DNA of 64,000 nt from Pyropia yezoensis. Lineage: Eukaryota; Rhodophyta; Bangiophyceae; Bangiales; Bangiaceae. The translations under genes were made by a program, and so were the position numbers. The stretch spans positions 13,374,568 through 13,438,567 of the forward strand of contig CM020618.1 in the NCBI GenBank assembly GCA_009829735.1, given 5' to 3'. Below, in pieces: positions 42,701 to 52,968 of the stretch. The notes beneath the pieces were generated by a model. The model was not told the DNA's origin. It made no database searches and was given only the letters and a program-made list of their open reading frames with translations. Each line of letters opens with the position of its first letter. Position 1 is the first letter of the stretch.

Positions 42701-44951
42701 GAGGCCGTCGGAGCCCATGCCGAGGCGGGTGGCCGGGTTGCGGTCCAGCAGCCCGCGGAGGAGGCTGGTGACGGACGAGGACAGGTGGCGGGGGAAGCGC
42801 AGCGGCGCGCTCTCAATCCGCGCGTACACCTCCTCCCGGCGGGCGCTGTAAAAGGGGGTGCGGCCGACGAGCAGCTCGTACGCAAGGATGCCCAGCGCCC
42901 ACACGTCCACCGACTGGCCGTACGCCGCGCCGCTGAGCGCCTCGGGCGCAATCATCTCACGGGTGCCACAAAAGGTGTTGGTCAGGCCCGTGGCGGAGCC
43001 GCCGCCATAGAGCGTTGATGGGGGAGAGGCGCCGCCAGAACCGTTGCCGCCACCGTCGCTGGCTGTAGGCGTCGACAAAGGTCGACCGCCACTCGACGGG
43101 TAGGGCTGGGTGAGGAGCTTGGAGAGGCCAAAGTCAGCAATCCGCACGTGGCCGTCGGCGTCAAGGAGGACGTTTTCCAGCTTCAAGTCCCGATATCTGT
43201 GCGGGCCAGGGGGGGTGAGGAAGGCGGGGTGGGAAAGGGGAGAAGGAAGGTCCAAAGGGGGTACCAAATCGATCAGTCAGCACGAGCACCACCCACAAGA
43301 GAGGGGAAGCCATGCGTCGATGAGACCCCACGGGGGAGACGGTCAGAGGACTGCCTCGGCACCTCCCATGTCACTGCGGCAACAGGCCAGCAGTGCCGCG
43401 GTGACGACAAGAGGCACCACTTCCCCCCCACACGGCATCGAGCGACTGCATGCAGCAGCTCCTCTCCCTCCCTCTCTCCTCCTCCATGTCACTCCACTGT
43501 CAGTGAGCCTCCCTCTTGCACCTCGTACTCCCAGCCCACGCCTTCCCCCCCCCTCACGCCCCGCCCCCGATAACGTACACCACTCCCAGGCTGTGGATAT
43601 GCTGCAACGCGAGCACCATCTCTGCCACCAGCCGCCGCACGGTGGGCTCCCCAAACGGCTGCCCGTGGAGGCGCATAAAGTCAAACAGGTCCCCCGCGGC
43701 GCAAAACTCGGTCACCAGCACCAGCCGGGTGGGCGTCTGGAAGGCCGCCCGGAGACCCAAAATGAACGGGTGGTCCGCCGCCAGCTCCAGCACCAGCCGC
43801 TCGTCCATCGCGTGCCGCACCGCGTCTGCATTCTCCCACACCGCCGCCTTGGCCATCACCTTCAACGCCACCAGCTCCCCCGCCCCGCCGCCGCCGCCCC
43901 CCGCCCCGTCCCCCACGTGGCGGGCGAGGTACACCCGCCCCGACGCGCCCTTCCCCACCGGCGCCAGCAGCTCATAGTCGGCCAGCCCGCCGCCGCCCCG
44001 GGCGGCGCCCGCGGCGAGGTAGTTGCGCCACGCAGCCGCCGCGGCGGCGGCGGGCAGGCGGAGCTCCACCGCCACCACCCCGGGGGCGGCGGCGTAGCCG
44101 GGCGGCAGCTTCACCTTGACCCGCGCCTTGACGGGCTCCGCCTTGATGCGCGCCCCCGACAGGCGGATGAGCAGCACCGCCGAGGGGGGCGTCCCCGCCA
44201 CCACCGCGTCAGAGGGGCTTGGCCGGGGGGGCAGCCGCGCCGCCGCCGCCGCCGCCGCAGCGTCGGCACCGCCCCCGCCACTGCCACTGCCGCTGCTGCC
44301 CCCGCCACTGCCGCTGCCGCTGCCGCTGCCGCTGCCGCTGCGGCGGCCGCTGCCGCTGCCACCCCCCCCACCGCCGCTGTCGATGCTGCTGCTGTCACGC
44401 CCCCCCCCCGCCCCCCTCCCCCCCGCCCCCCGCCCCGCCGCGGCCGCGGCCGACGCGGCGGCCTCGGCGGCCACGACGGCGGCGACCCCCCCCGGGGGCA
44501 CGCTGTACAGCAGCAGGGTGCTCCCCCGCACCTCTGCCCACGCCCGCGCAAACGGCCGGCGCAGCACCCCCGCGCGCACCGACAGGGGGCGGGCGCCCAC
44601 CCAGCCGCCCGCATCCGGCGGTAGCCGCTGCACCAGCCGCAGCGCCTCGGCGTGCGCCACCGCCCGGCAGTCGGCGGGGGGTGCCAGGGGGCTGGGCGTG
44701 GCGGGGGGGGCGGCGGGCGCGGCGGGCGGCGGCGGGGGTGCGGGTGCGGGTGGGGGGGGGGGGGGGGGGGCAGGCGCGGGGGGGCGCCCCACCGGGGGTG
44801 CCCCCGCCGCTGCCCGCGCGCCCACCGCCGCTGCCGGTGCCGCCCCACTGCCGCCGCCGCTGCTGCCGCTGCGGCCACCGCCAGAGGAGCGGCCGCCACC
44901 GCCGCCACCGCCGCCGCCGGCAGCGGCCACCGAGGCAGAGGAAGGGGCCAT
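39776..44951 (-). CDS. AGC-family protein kinase with N-terminal PH-like domain
   Basis: Exon 1 is 44951-43579 and exon 2 is 43196-39776. The 382-nt intron has donor GTACGT, acceptor CGCACAG and phase 2. The join restores VVYRDLKLENVLLD, and the predicted product is about 1597 residues. N-terminal low-complexity sequence precedes a PH-like segment (about residues 100-320) beginning near GVLRRPFARAWAEVRGSTLLLYS and interrupted by Gly/Ser spacers. The kinase domain shows VGKGASGRVYLARH (about 330), ALKVMAK, DERLVLE, YRDLKLEN, ADFGLSK, TFCGTREMIAPEAL, DVWALGILAYELLVG and RLGMG. PH plus AGC kinase is the AKT/PKB layout. The activation loop has a roughly 30-residue Gly/Ser insertion, and the usual Tyr before APE is Ile. 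About 900 Ala/Gly-rich residues follow the domain; a 25-base C tract (39908-39932) near the end makes the last 40 residues uncertain. Confidence 0.85.
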
Positions 44952-45989
44952 GGCGCCGCGGCGGGGTGGCGCGCGCCGCGGTGCCCCGCCGGGGGGGCGG
45001 CGGCCGGCCCCCCCCCCCCCCTTCCCCCCCCCCCCCCCCCTCCTCGTCTACCCCCCCCTCTGCCTGCCTGCTCACGCCCCCCTCGTGGAGGGTGGTACGG
45101 CGGTCGGCGGCGATGCCGTCCGACAGGGTGCAAAGGGGTGGGGCGGGGTCGGGGGGGATGCGGTGGGTGAGGGGCGCAAAAAAGACGGGGGAAAAGAGGG
45201 GGGGGGGACGGAGGGGGGGGTGGCAGCGGGTGGGAGGAGCGGCACGCACGCGAGGCACGGGGTGGGCAGGGGCGTCTGCGGGGGATGGGGACGGCGGGGC
45301 GTGACGGCGGCGGCAGCGGAGGCGGCGGCGGCGGCAGCGGAGGCGGCGGCGGCGGCAGAGGAGGCGGCGGCGCGCAGGAGGAGACGGCGGCGTTTGGGGA
45401 GGAGCGGGAGGAGGGGGGAGGTGGGGGACGAGGCGGAGGCGAGGGGAGGAGGCACGGCGGATGTGGGGGACGGGGAGCGAGCGGCACCACCACAGCGGCG
45501 GCGGCGGCCACGGCGCCGCGGCCGTCGCGGGCGGCCGGCGGCGGGGCGCGCGGCCGGCGGCGGCCGTCGCGGTCGCCCGGCGGCGGGGAGCGCGGCGGGC
45601 GGCGGCAGGTCGCGGCGGCGGGTGAACGGCAGCCGCCTCGCTACGCGGTGGGGTGGGGGCCGTCGCCTAGCTACGCGGTGAGGTGGCGGCGGCGGCGGGC
45701 GGCGGGCGGCGGGCGGCAGCGGGACGGGAGTGGTGGGTGCGCTGCCGCGCGCGCGCGGGCGTCGTCGTGGCGGGGGACGGCAGGCCACCGAGACGCGCCG
45801 CTGCACAGGCCGAGGAGGCACCGGCACGCGGGGTTGGCGCGCCGCCGCCGTGCGACGCGGCGGCGGGCGAGGCGGGGGTGCGGGGTTGGGGAGGGGGGGG
45901 GGGGGAAGGGGGGGGGGTGCGGTCCCCGGTGCGGTCCCTCCCCCCCCCCGGCCCCGCCCACCCCCCCCCCCCGCCCGGAGACCAGTGGC

Positions 45990-46215
45990 GTGCGCCCCCC
46001 CTGGCGGCGGCGGCGGCGGCGGCGGCCGGGCTTCACGTTGCCCCCCCCCCGCCCGCTGCTGGGGTCAGTCGGTTGGCGCCGCCGACGGGGCGGCGGCGGC
46101 GGTGGCGGCGGCGGCGGCGGCCGGGCGTCACGTTGCCCCCCCCCCCACCGCCCCGCCCGCGGCGGGGGTCGGTCGGTTGGCGCCGCCGACGGGGCGGCGG
46201 CGGCGGTCGCGGCGG
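45990..46215 (+). repeat. About 100-bp GC-rich tandem repeat
   Basis: Two units, each containing tcacgttg followed by a C run, then gtcggttggcgccgccgacg and a ggcggcggc tract. The period is about 95-104 bp depending on homopolymer length. Confidence 0.75.
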
Positions 46216-46395
46216 CGGCGGCTGCGGCGGCGCACGGCCGGCCCGCCCGGCGCCTCTCCCCTAGTAGACCAGTACGGTAGGTATACATACCCCTGGCCGC
46301 CGCCCGCGGTGCGCCGCGCCGGCCCCACGCCAGCGGCCACCCGCCGCCACGACGCTGCGCGCCCCTGCCGCGGCGGCCACGCCCCACCGCCACCC

Positions 46396-46445
46396 ACGCA
46401 CGCACGCACGCACGCACCTACTGTACTGTACTGTACTGTACAGTA
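46396..46445 (+). repeat. Compound microsatellite
   Basis: A run of acgc units (46396-46417) is followed by about five tactg units (46419-46445). Confidence 0.85.
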
Positions 46446-48251
46446 GGGCGCCGGCAGGGGAGGCGGGCACTAACGGCGTGGTGGGGGGGGGGGGGGGGGG
46501 GGGGCGGGGGACGGCCGGCGGCGGGGCGCCGATCCGGGGGGGGGGGCCCCCTACCCCCCCCCCCCACGCCAGTGGTCGTGGCGGTGGGACCCCCCCCTGT
46601 GGGGGGCCGTCACGCTGCCGCGCGGCGGTCGCGCTCTCCCACCCCCCCCCACCCCCCCACCCCCCCCCCCCCCTGTCGCGCAGCTGCTGGGAGAGGGGGA
46701 GTTGCTGGGGGGGAGGGCGGGGGGGGGGGGGGGGGTGGTGGTGGTGGGGGGGGAGGGGGGGTGGCGGACCTTTTTTTTTTTTTTTTTTTTTTTTTTTTCC
46801 TATCCGCTTTTTCCCCGTGCTTTTTTTTTTTTTTTTGTCGTAGGAACCGTCGGTAGGTAGGTACATAGAGGTAGCAGCGAGAGGGGGTGGTGGGGGTTGT
46901 GGGGGGGGGGGTGGGGGGTGGGGGGGTGGGGGTGGGGGTGAGGATCCCCACCGTGGTGGTGTGCCCACCCAGCACCGCGGCGGCGGCTGGTGGGAAAGGG
47001 GTACATAGCGTTGCGGGGGTGGTGGGGGTGGGGGGGGGGGGGGGGGGGGTGGGGGGGGAGGAGCGGTGTGGCGGACGAGCGGGTGGGGGGGGTGGCGCGT
47101 GCAAGGTGTCATCGTAGCGCACTTTGGCACACAGAGGGGGGGGGGTGGGTGCCCAGCGTGGATGGAGGGAGTAGGGTGGCAAGAGGACAAGATTTGGGGG
47201 GAGGGGGGGTGGGGGGGGGGGGGGGGTGTGGGGGGGAGCTGGTGTAGTATCTGTGTGGGTAGGTAGGCGCGGGCTGGCGGAAAACGGCGGGCCGCCGCTG
47301 TTGGGAGACTGTCCCTGTGGCTGACGGTGCGGAACAGCACCCAAAGGGGAAGCAGGTGGGGGGGGGGGGGGGGGTGGGGAGGGGTGGGTGGGGAGGGGGG
47401 TGGGGCGTGGCCGTACTGTTTGTTGTGACAAGAAGGGAGGTGACGGCCCACAGCGTGTGCAGCACGTATTTCCACCCGCCGGCGGAGGAGGGGGGCGGGG
47501 TGGCGTGCTTTGCCGGGCGGCGCGCAGGCGGTGGTGACGGCCGCTGTGCTCGGTGGGCAGGCAGGCAGCCTCTCGTGGGGGGGGGGGGGGGGAGGGGGGA
47601 GGGGGAGCTCGCCGCCCGCCGGCGGTGGCGGTACGCTCGCGGGACGCCCAACGGCTGTCCGTCGTGTGGAGGCACAACGTCAATCGATGGCCCCAGCCAG
47701 ACACCGGGGGGGGGGGGGGTGGGGGGTTGGGGTCGTTCCAAAAAGTCAAAAAACAAAACAGAAAAACAATGGCCCACGCCATGTATGTATCTACAAAAAA
47801 AATCAACCGACGACTCGAGGTGAAAAGTTGAACTGTGACGGAAAATTAGTCCGGACTGGCTAGTAGGTCAGAGGTTGAGTTTGGTGCGCACCTCAAAAAA
47901 AAAAAAAAGTCCAGACTGGCTGGTCAGAGGGAGTTGGTGTGTGGACCCCTCGTGTGCCGACAGCGCGGCAAGCGGGGGTCCCTTCGTCGGGCGCCCCGCG
48001 CGCGCTCGGGGGTCGTGGGGAGGACCCCCGCCCCCACCTCTGGGCACAGGACCACCCTGCCCCCCTGACCTCCACGTCGCTGGCGTGCGTCTTCTCCATC
48101 CCGCCCTCCTCTGTGGCCGTTGGTACCACCCCCCCACCGCCGCCACGAGCGGTCTGCAACCGCTCACCGTTAATCAACCCCCGCCCGCCACACCTGTGTT
48201 GTTTTTCCCCACGCTGCCAACCCGACCTCTCTCCCTCGCCGCGTCGCGACG

Positions 48252-49755
48252 ATGCCTCGGTGGGTGCCGCTCGAGTCCAACCCCCGCGCGCTGACGGCGC
48301 TGGCGCACCGGCTGGGCGTCCCGCCGGGCCTGGCGTTTGCAGACATCCTCTCCCTAGATGACTGGGCGCTGGGCATGCTGCCCCGCCCGGTGGTGGGGGT
48401 GCTGCTCCTCTACCCGCTGACGCCCGCGCTGCTCGCCGCGCACCCCACCGCGCCGGCCGCCGACGCGGCCGACGCGGCCGACGCGGCCAACGCGGCGGAC
48501 GCGTCGTCGGCCGGCACCGCCACGCCGCCGTCTGGGTCGGATGGGGATGCCGCTGCCGCCGGGAAGGGGGAGCCGTGGTACCTGACGCAGGTGGTCTCCA
48601 ACGCGTGTGGCACCATTGGCGTCCTCCACGCGGGGGCCAACGCGGCCACGGCCTATGGGGACGCCTACGCCCCCGTGGCGGGCTCCTTCCTGGCCTCCTT
48701 TATGGACCGCACCCGGTCCATGGGCGCGGCCGCCCGCGGCGCGGCGCTCGAGGCGGAAGAGGCGCTCGGGGACATCCACGCCGCCGCCGCGGCGGATGGG
48801 GAGACGCCGCCGCCGCCGCCCGAGGAGGACGTGGACACCCACTTTGTCGCCTTTGTCGAGGGGGGGGGGGGGTGTGGGAGTGCGACGGCCGCAAGGGCCG
48901 GCCCGTGTGGCGGGCCGCGTGTGCGCCGGGTGGGTTAATGGAGGTACGTACCTGGTGGGGGGGTGCGGGGGGCGTGGGGGGGGGGGGGGGGGAGGGGCGG
49001 CGTGGTTGGGGGAGGAGGCGAGGGTAGGGGGGGGGGGGGGGGGGGGGGCACGGACCGGGGGACGAAGGTTGGACGCCATGTTCCCTGTCCGCCCTCTGCT
49101 GGCTCGAAACGTCGCTAGTGGGTATCCCTTGCCTGCGACCGCAGGCTCGCGCTGCCGCGGTCCTGCTTCCTCTGCTGGCTCTTGTGCCTACCTCGCGACG
49201 TGGTGCGTTGATGGACGGCTCTCGTGTCGCTCGCAGGGACTAACGCTGACGGGTCGCTGGAGGTTCGCCTTGTTGTTCCGTTGGATGCGTTCCCTTGCCT
49301 TTCCGCTTGTTGTCCCATACTGCTGTGGGACGAAGCGCAGGCGGCGGCCAAGGTCATCAAAAAGGAGTTTATGGAGAAGGACCCGAGCACCATGCGCTTC
49401 ACCATGCTGGCGCTGGTACGTTGGGTGTTGGCCTGGACGTATGGCCGTGCTGAAGAGTTTCTCCGTCCAGTATCGCTTTTAGGGTGGGGGGAGCTGGCGT
49501 TGCAGATGAGATGGGAGACAGGAGGGGTTGAATGGGGTCCCCGTGTGGCCTGCCTCACGCCGTCTACCTGCGATGGGACGCTCATGGGCGCTCAGCACGG
49601 TGGTGCCTAACTGTCTGGTCTGCGGATGGGGCGTTCGCCTTGCGCTCACGTCCGTACTGGTGGCTTGTTTCGCTCCCCCTTCCTCTGCTGTTCGCCACCC
49701 CGCACGTGGCCTTCCATGGGGGCCCTTTTTCTACCAGGCGCCCGTCCAAGACTGA
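48252..49755 (+). CDS. UCHL3/Yuh1-type ubiquitin C-terminal hydrolase, three exons
   Basis: Peptidase C12 deubiquitinase that trims small adducts from ubiquitin. Exons are 48252-48943, 49341-49415 and 49738-49755. Both donors are GTACGT; both introns are phase 0 (397 and 322 nt). The last acceptor follows a pyrimidine tract (ctaccag), and the last exon encodes only APVQD and stop. The protein is about 260 residues (UCHL3 has 230). It starts PRWVPLESNP. Catalytic residues are C119 in SNACGTIGV, H197 in DTHFVAFVE and D212 in VWECDGRKGRP. The exon join gives LMEAAAKVIKKEFMEKDP, matching LLEDAIEVCKKFMERDP of UCHL3. Between His and Asp blocks a 13-base G tract (48860-48872) throws the frame; one missing base would fix it. 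An Ala/Asp-rich insert (about residues 62-100) replaces the variable crossover-adjacent region. Confidence 0.88.
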
Positions 49756-49864
49756 GGTGTTACCATTCCTAGCGCGTGTCAAGGGGCAGCATGGCAAGCT
49801 CTTGGCGAGGGAGCTCACGGTACGACAAAGGCATGTCTTTTTTTTTTTGGCAAAATCCCCGCGC

Positions 49865-50785
49865 TCACACCAGGTCCACGTCCTGCACCTGGAAGAGCAG
49901 GCAGCTCAGCCACAGGCCAAGCACCACCATGGCGTTCATGAACGAGTCTGGCAAGCACCACGACGGCAGCGGCAGGTGCAGCAGGTACAATTGGCCCAGG
50001 CCAAAGAACACCCCCCCCATGGCCAGGTTAATGAGAATGGTCTTGAGCACCACCTTGTTCTGCACTGGCCGCACCTCGCCGGCGTTGCCAAAGTCGTCAC
50101 GCACCACCTCGGGGAGCCCCCGGTTGAAGAGAAAGCCCGCCGCCGAGATGAAGGCCATTGCCATGCACGACGACGCGAGCGTGGGTGTAAGGAAGCCGAG
50201 GCCCACAAATATGCCCATCAGCAAGCTGGTCCGCTTGAGGTACTTCTTGGTGGGCAGCGCCACCGAGTTGCGCGCCCATTCGGGGATCGTAAAGAGGGGC
50301 TTTTTGACCACCGCCCGCTCGTACGGGCTCACCTTGACCTTCCCCTTAAAGCTGCCGCTCATGCGCTGCGCCAGCCGGTCCTCAAAGATCTTGTCCTTGG
50401 AGACGGCCAGCTGCATCAGCTTCTTCTGGTCCTGCCCATACTTGATGGACAGCCGCGCCACGGCCGCCTCCACCTCTTCGTACGTAGCGTCCTCACCCAC
50501 ACCCAGCATCCGGTACGGGTTCATCGCAGGCCGCCCGCCAACGGTGCCAGACGACGACGGGGGCTTCTTCCCAAAGAGGCCAAAGAGCATCCGGGGGGCA
50601 CCCGCCGAGGCGGCGGCAGTGCCAGCCGCGGGGGGGGCCGCCCGCCGGTGCGGCAGACGGCTCGCCGCGACGCCCGCGGCGGGGCGGGTGGTCGACAGCA
50701 GCGGGGCGCCGCCAAAGGCGTGCCGGTGGGCACCAGCGCGCACCGCGGGGGCACCGGCCACAAAGGCCATGGAGGACGCCATCAT
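49865..50785 (-). CDS. CPP1: CPP1-like plastid membrane protein (J-like domain, DUF3353)
   Basis: A 306-residue single-exon gene matching the CPP1 family (chaperone-like protein of POR1), conserved from cyanobacteria to plants. In plants it stabilises protochlorophyllide oxidoreductase in plastid membranes. The first 65 residues are Ala/Arg/Ser/Pro-rich without acidic residues, as expected of a transit peptide. A J-like domain follows from about residue 87 (MNPYRMLGVGEDATYEEVEAA) without the HPD motif. Next comes a basic linker and then about four membrane segments (TSLLMGIFVGLGFLTPTLA, a second at AMAFISAAGFLF, a third at ILINLAMGGVFFGLGQ and a fourth at NAMVVLGLWLSCLLF). Two adjacent ATGs (50785 and 50782) are possible starts. 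It converges with the ubiquitin hydrolase gene, 109 bases apart. The gene supports a photosynthetic host. Whether it partners POR here is unknown. Confidence 0.82.
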   Translation of the reverse strand: MMASSMAFVAGAPAVRAGAHRHAFGGAPLLSTTRPAAGVAASRLPHRRAAPPAAGTAAASAGAPRMLFGLFGKKPPSSSGTVGGRPAMNPYRMLGVGEDATYEEVEAAVARLSIKYGQDQKKLMQLAVSKDKIFEDRLAQRMSGSFKGKVKVSPYERAVVKKPLFTIPEWARNSVALPTKKYLKRTSLLMGIFVGLGFLTPTLASSCMAMAFISAAGFLFNRGLPEVVRDDFGNAGEVRPVQNKVVLKTILINLAMGGVFFGLGQLYLLHLPLPSWCLPDSFMNAMVVLGLWLSCLLFQVQDVDLV

Positions 50786-51668
50786 CAGGCGGGGGGGGGG
50801 AAGGGGGAGAGGGGGGGGCGAAGGGAATTAGGGGGGCTGCTGCCGAGACAGACCAGCCTTCCTGAGGATGCCAAAATATAGGAGGGAGAAGGGGGGGGGG
50901 GGGGGGGAGCGGAGGGGGGGGGGGGGACGCACGCACCGACGCACCCGCCCGACGCTCGATGCGCCGCGGCAGAAGGCGCGCTTGGTGCGGGTCTGCTCCG
51001 AGCATGTGAGGGTCGTCGCCGGTGACCCAGGCCGCACCAGATTGCACACCTGAAATGGAATTATGACGGCTCGAAAGCGAGGCGTGAGATCGCCCAACCA
51101 ACCTGGCCAGCCGGCCGAGCCTGTCTGAACAATTCCAGCTAGACAGTATGCCTTGCGTGCCTCCACTCCTTTGCGGACGATGCGGTACGGAGCGGGGCGA
51201 GCCAGCAGGGGCGAGTCCCGCCACTCGCGGCGGGAGGCTCCCCTGTCGCCCGCTGTAGACACGAGCGGGTCTGCAGCTCGGCGGCTGCAGCTGCGAGCGC
51301 TGCCTAGAGAGCGGCGGTCTCGCTGTGCTGCTTGCGCTGGCCCTCGGTTGCCAGCGCCCAAACGCTGCACCAGGCGCGGGGGTGTGGGTCGCCGCTGGTC
51401 GAGGAGGCCCACTCAAGCAACCAAAACAAGAAAGAATAGCGTTTGCTGATAAGGTCCGTCTCGTCCATGCTTGGACGCCCAGCGATCGGCGACCGCCTGG
51501 GGAGGGGTCCATGACGGGCGTCACTCTCCCTTCCCACGCCACTACGCGTGTACTGCGCCGCCGCCGGCTGCTTGCAGTGTACCGGGGGGGGTGGGGGGGG
51601 GGGGGGGGCGCCCCTCCAGTGGTGCCTGCCCCCCCCCCTGCCCACCCACTCTCCCTGTCACCAGGCAG
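50786..51668. other. Spacer upstream of the CPP1-like gene
   Basis: G-rich runs flank the CPP1-like start. The middle part (51000-51560) is more balanced. A cctatattttgg sequence on the minus strand (around 50873-50884) could be a weak TATA region for the CPP1-like gene. No gene is recognised. The right end (51580-51668) is homopolymer-rich and adjoins the stop of the phosphatase gene. Confidence 0.45.
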
Positions 51669-52968
51669 TCAGAGGTCCGTCCCCCCCCCCTTTCCCCCAT
51701 TGCTAGCCTCGGCACGGCACACGACCACCACCACATCATCCGGCTTTCCCGCGTCGGGGTAGTCCCACCCGGCCGCGCGGGCGGCGACCGCAAACGGGCT
51801 CCGGTACGTACGGCGCGAGTAGGCATCCACCGCCGCCGCGTGGAGGCGGCGGGCGGCGGCGGCCACGTCCCCCCCCTCCCCCCCCCGGGCGGCCGTGGCG
51901 GTCGCCACAACCGCCTCCCCCCACACATTGTCAAACAGGCCGTCGCTGCCGACAATGACCGTGTCGCCGACGGCGAGGGGCACGTCAATGGCACTCGCGT
52001 CGGCGAGCGGGTCGGCGGCGCCGGCGCCCAGCTGGGCGGGCTGGTTGAACGCGCCCCGCCCTACCGACGGCGACCGGTAGATGACGGTGCCCGCGCGGAT
52101 TACCCACAGCCCGCTGTCGCCGACGGCGACGCCCACCAGCCGGCGGCCCGACCGGCGGGGGCGCCCGCCGGGGGGGTGGGCGGCCGCCCACGCGGCGTGC
52201 CCGCCGGCGGCGGCGGCGTCGTCGTCGTCGTCGTCGGCCACCACCGCCGCCACCACCGCCGTGGCGGTGCCCGCCAGCGTCACCGCGTCGACCGCCGACA
52301 CGAGCGCCTCGGCGGCGGCCCAGCGGCCGTAGACGACCGCCGCCCCCCCCGCCCCCGGGCGGGCGGCCAGGTACGCCGCCGCCCCCGCCGCCAGCGCCCG
52401 CGCGTAGTCCCCCGCGTCAATGCCCAGCCGCCGCCACCCGCCGACGCCGTCAAACACCCCCACCCCCACCGTCGGCGCCCCCACCGTCGACGCGGCGGGG
52501 GCGGTGGGGGGCCCCCCGCCGGGGGGGAGGAGGAAGTGCGCATCCTCCCCGGCGGGGCCGCCCTTGCCGGGGCCCGCCGACGTGGCCGACGCGCAGACAA
52601 GGAGGGGGGGGGGCACCGCCACCCGGGGGGGGGGGGGGGGCGCGCCGTGCACTTTACCCGGCCCGCCGCGGCGGGGTGGACGGGGGGGGGGGGGGGCCCG
52701 GGGGGGGGCGGGGGGGGGGGGGGGGGGCCTCGGCAGACCCCCCCCGCGACGGCGTCGACGACGCTGCGGCCGCGGCGGCACCCGGGTGGGGGGCGCCAGG
52801 CAGGCCACCGGCCAGGAGCGCCACCAGCAGCAGGGACGCGGCGGCCGCCGCCCCCACCACCCCCACCCGCGCCGCCGGTCGGGGGGGGCAGGCCCGCCGG
52901 CGGTGGCGGTGGCGGCGGTGATGGCCAGCGGGGGGACACGGCCCGCGGGGGGAGGCCGCCCCCGCCAT
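51669..52968 (-). CDS. PP2C-type phosphatase, PPTC7-like, with N-terminal anchor
   Basis: The catalytic part shows PP2C motifs in the PPTC7/Azr1 style: GEDAHFLL, VGVFDGVGGWRRLGIDAGDYA, ATAVVAAV, VGDSGLWVIRAGTVIYRSP, FNQPAQLG, IVGSDGLFDNVWGEAV and, near the end, YRSPFAVAARAAGWDY with KPDDVVVVV. The Asp residues in GED, DGVGG, SDGLFDN and PDD match the Mn/Mg-binding set. No ATG is found upstream in this frame. In a neighbouring frame the ATG at 52968 leads to a basic stretch and a hydrophobic segment (VGVVGAAAAASLLLVALLAGG), a good signal anchor or organelle-targeting start. Between the two lie G tracts of 16 (52625-52640), 15 (52682-52696), 9 and 18 (52710-52727) bases. A net deficit of two bases there would join them into 433 residues. 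PPTC7 proteins are usually mitochondrial or plastid. Confidence 0.75.

Larger units (their letters stand above)
44952..48251. other. Long homopolymer- and repeat-rich spacer
   Basis: This is the shared upstream region of the kinase gene (minus) and the ubiquitin hydrolase gene (plus). It is dominated by G or C runs up to about 20 bases, a 30-base T run (46771-46798), a roughly 100-bp tandem repeat (45990-46215) and a microsatellite (46396-46445). Near 47845-47930 a short direct repeat (gtcc(g/a)gactggct) flanks an A run. Many open frames exist on both strands but all are compositional. No gene is supported. Confidence 0.5.

Noticed and set aside
45990-46215. Repeat array considered as a CRISPR
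   Set aside because: Only two GC-rich tandem units without unique spacers, in a eukaryotic context.
46471-47760. G-rich tracts considered as telomere-like sequence
   Set aside because: The runs are irregular homopolymers without a repeating unit such as AATGGGGGG.
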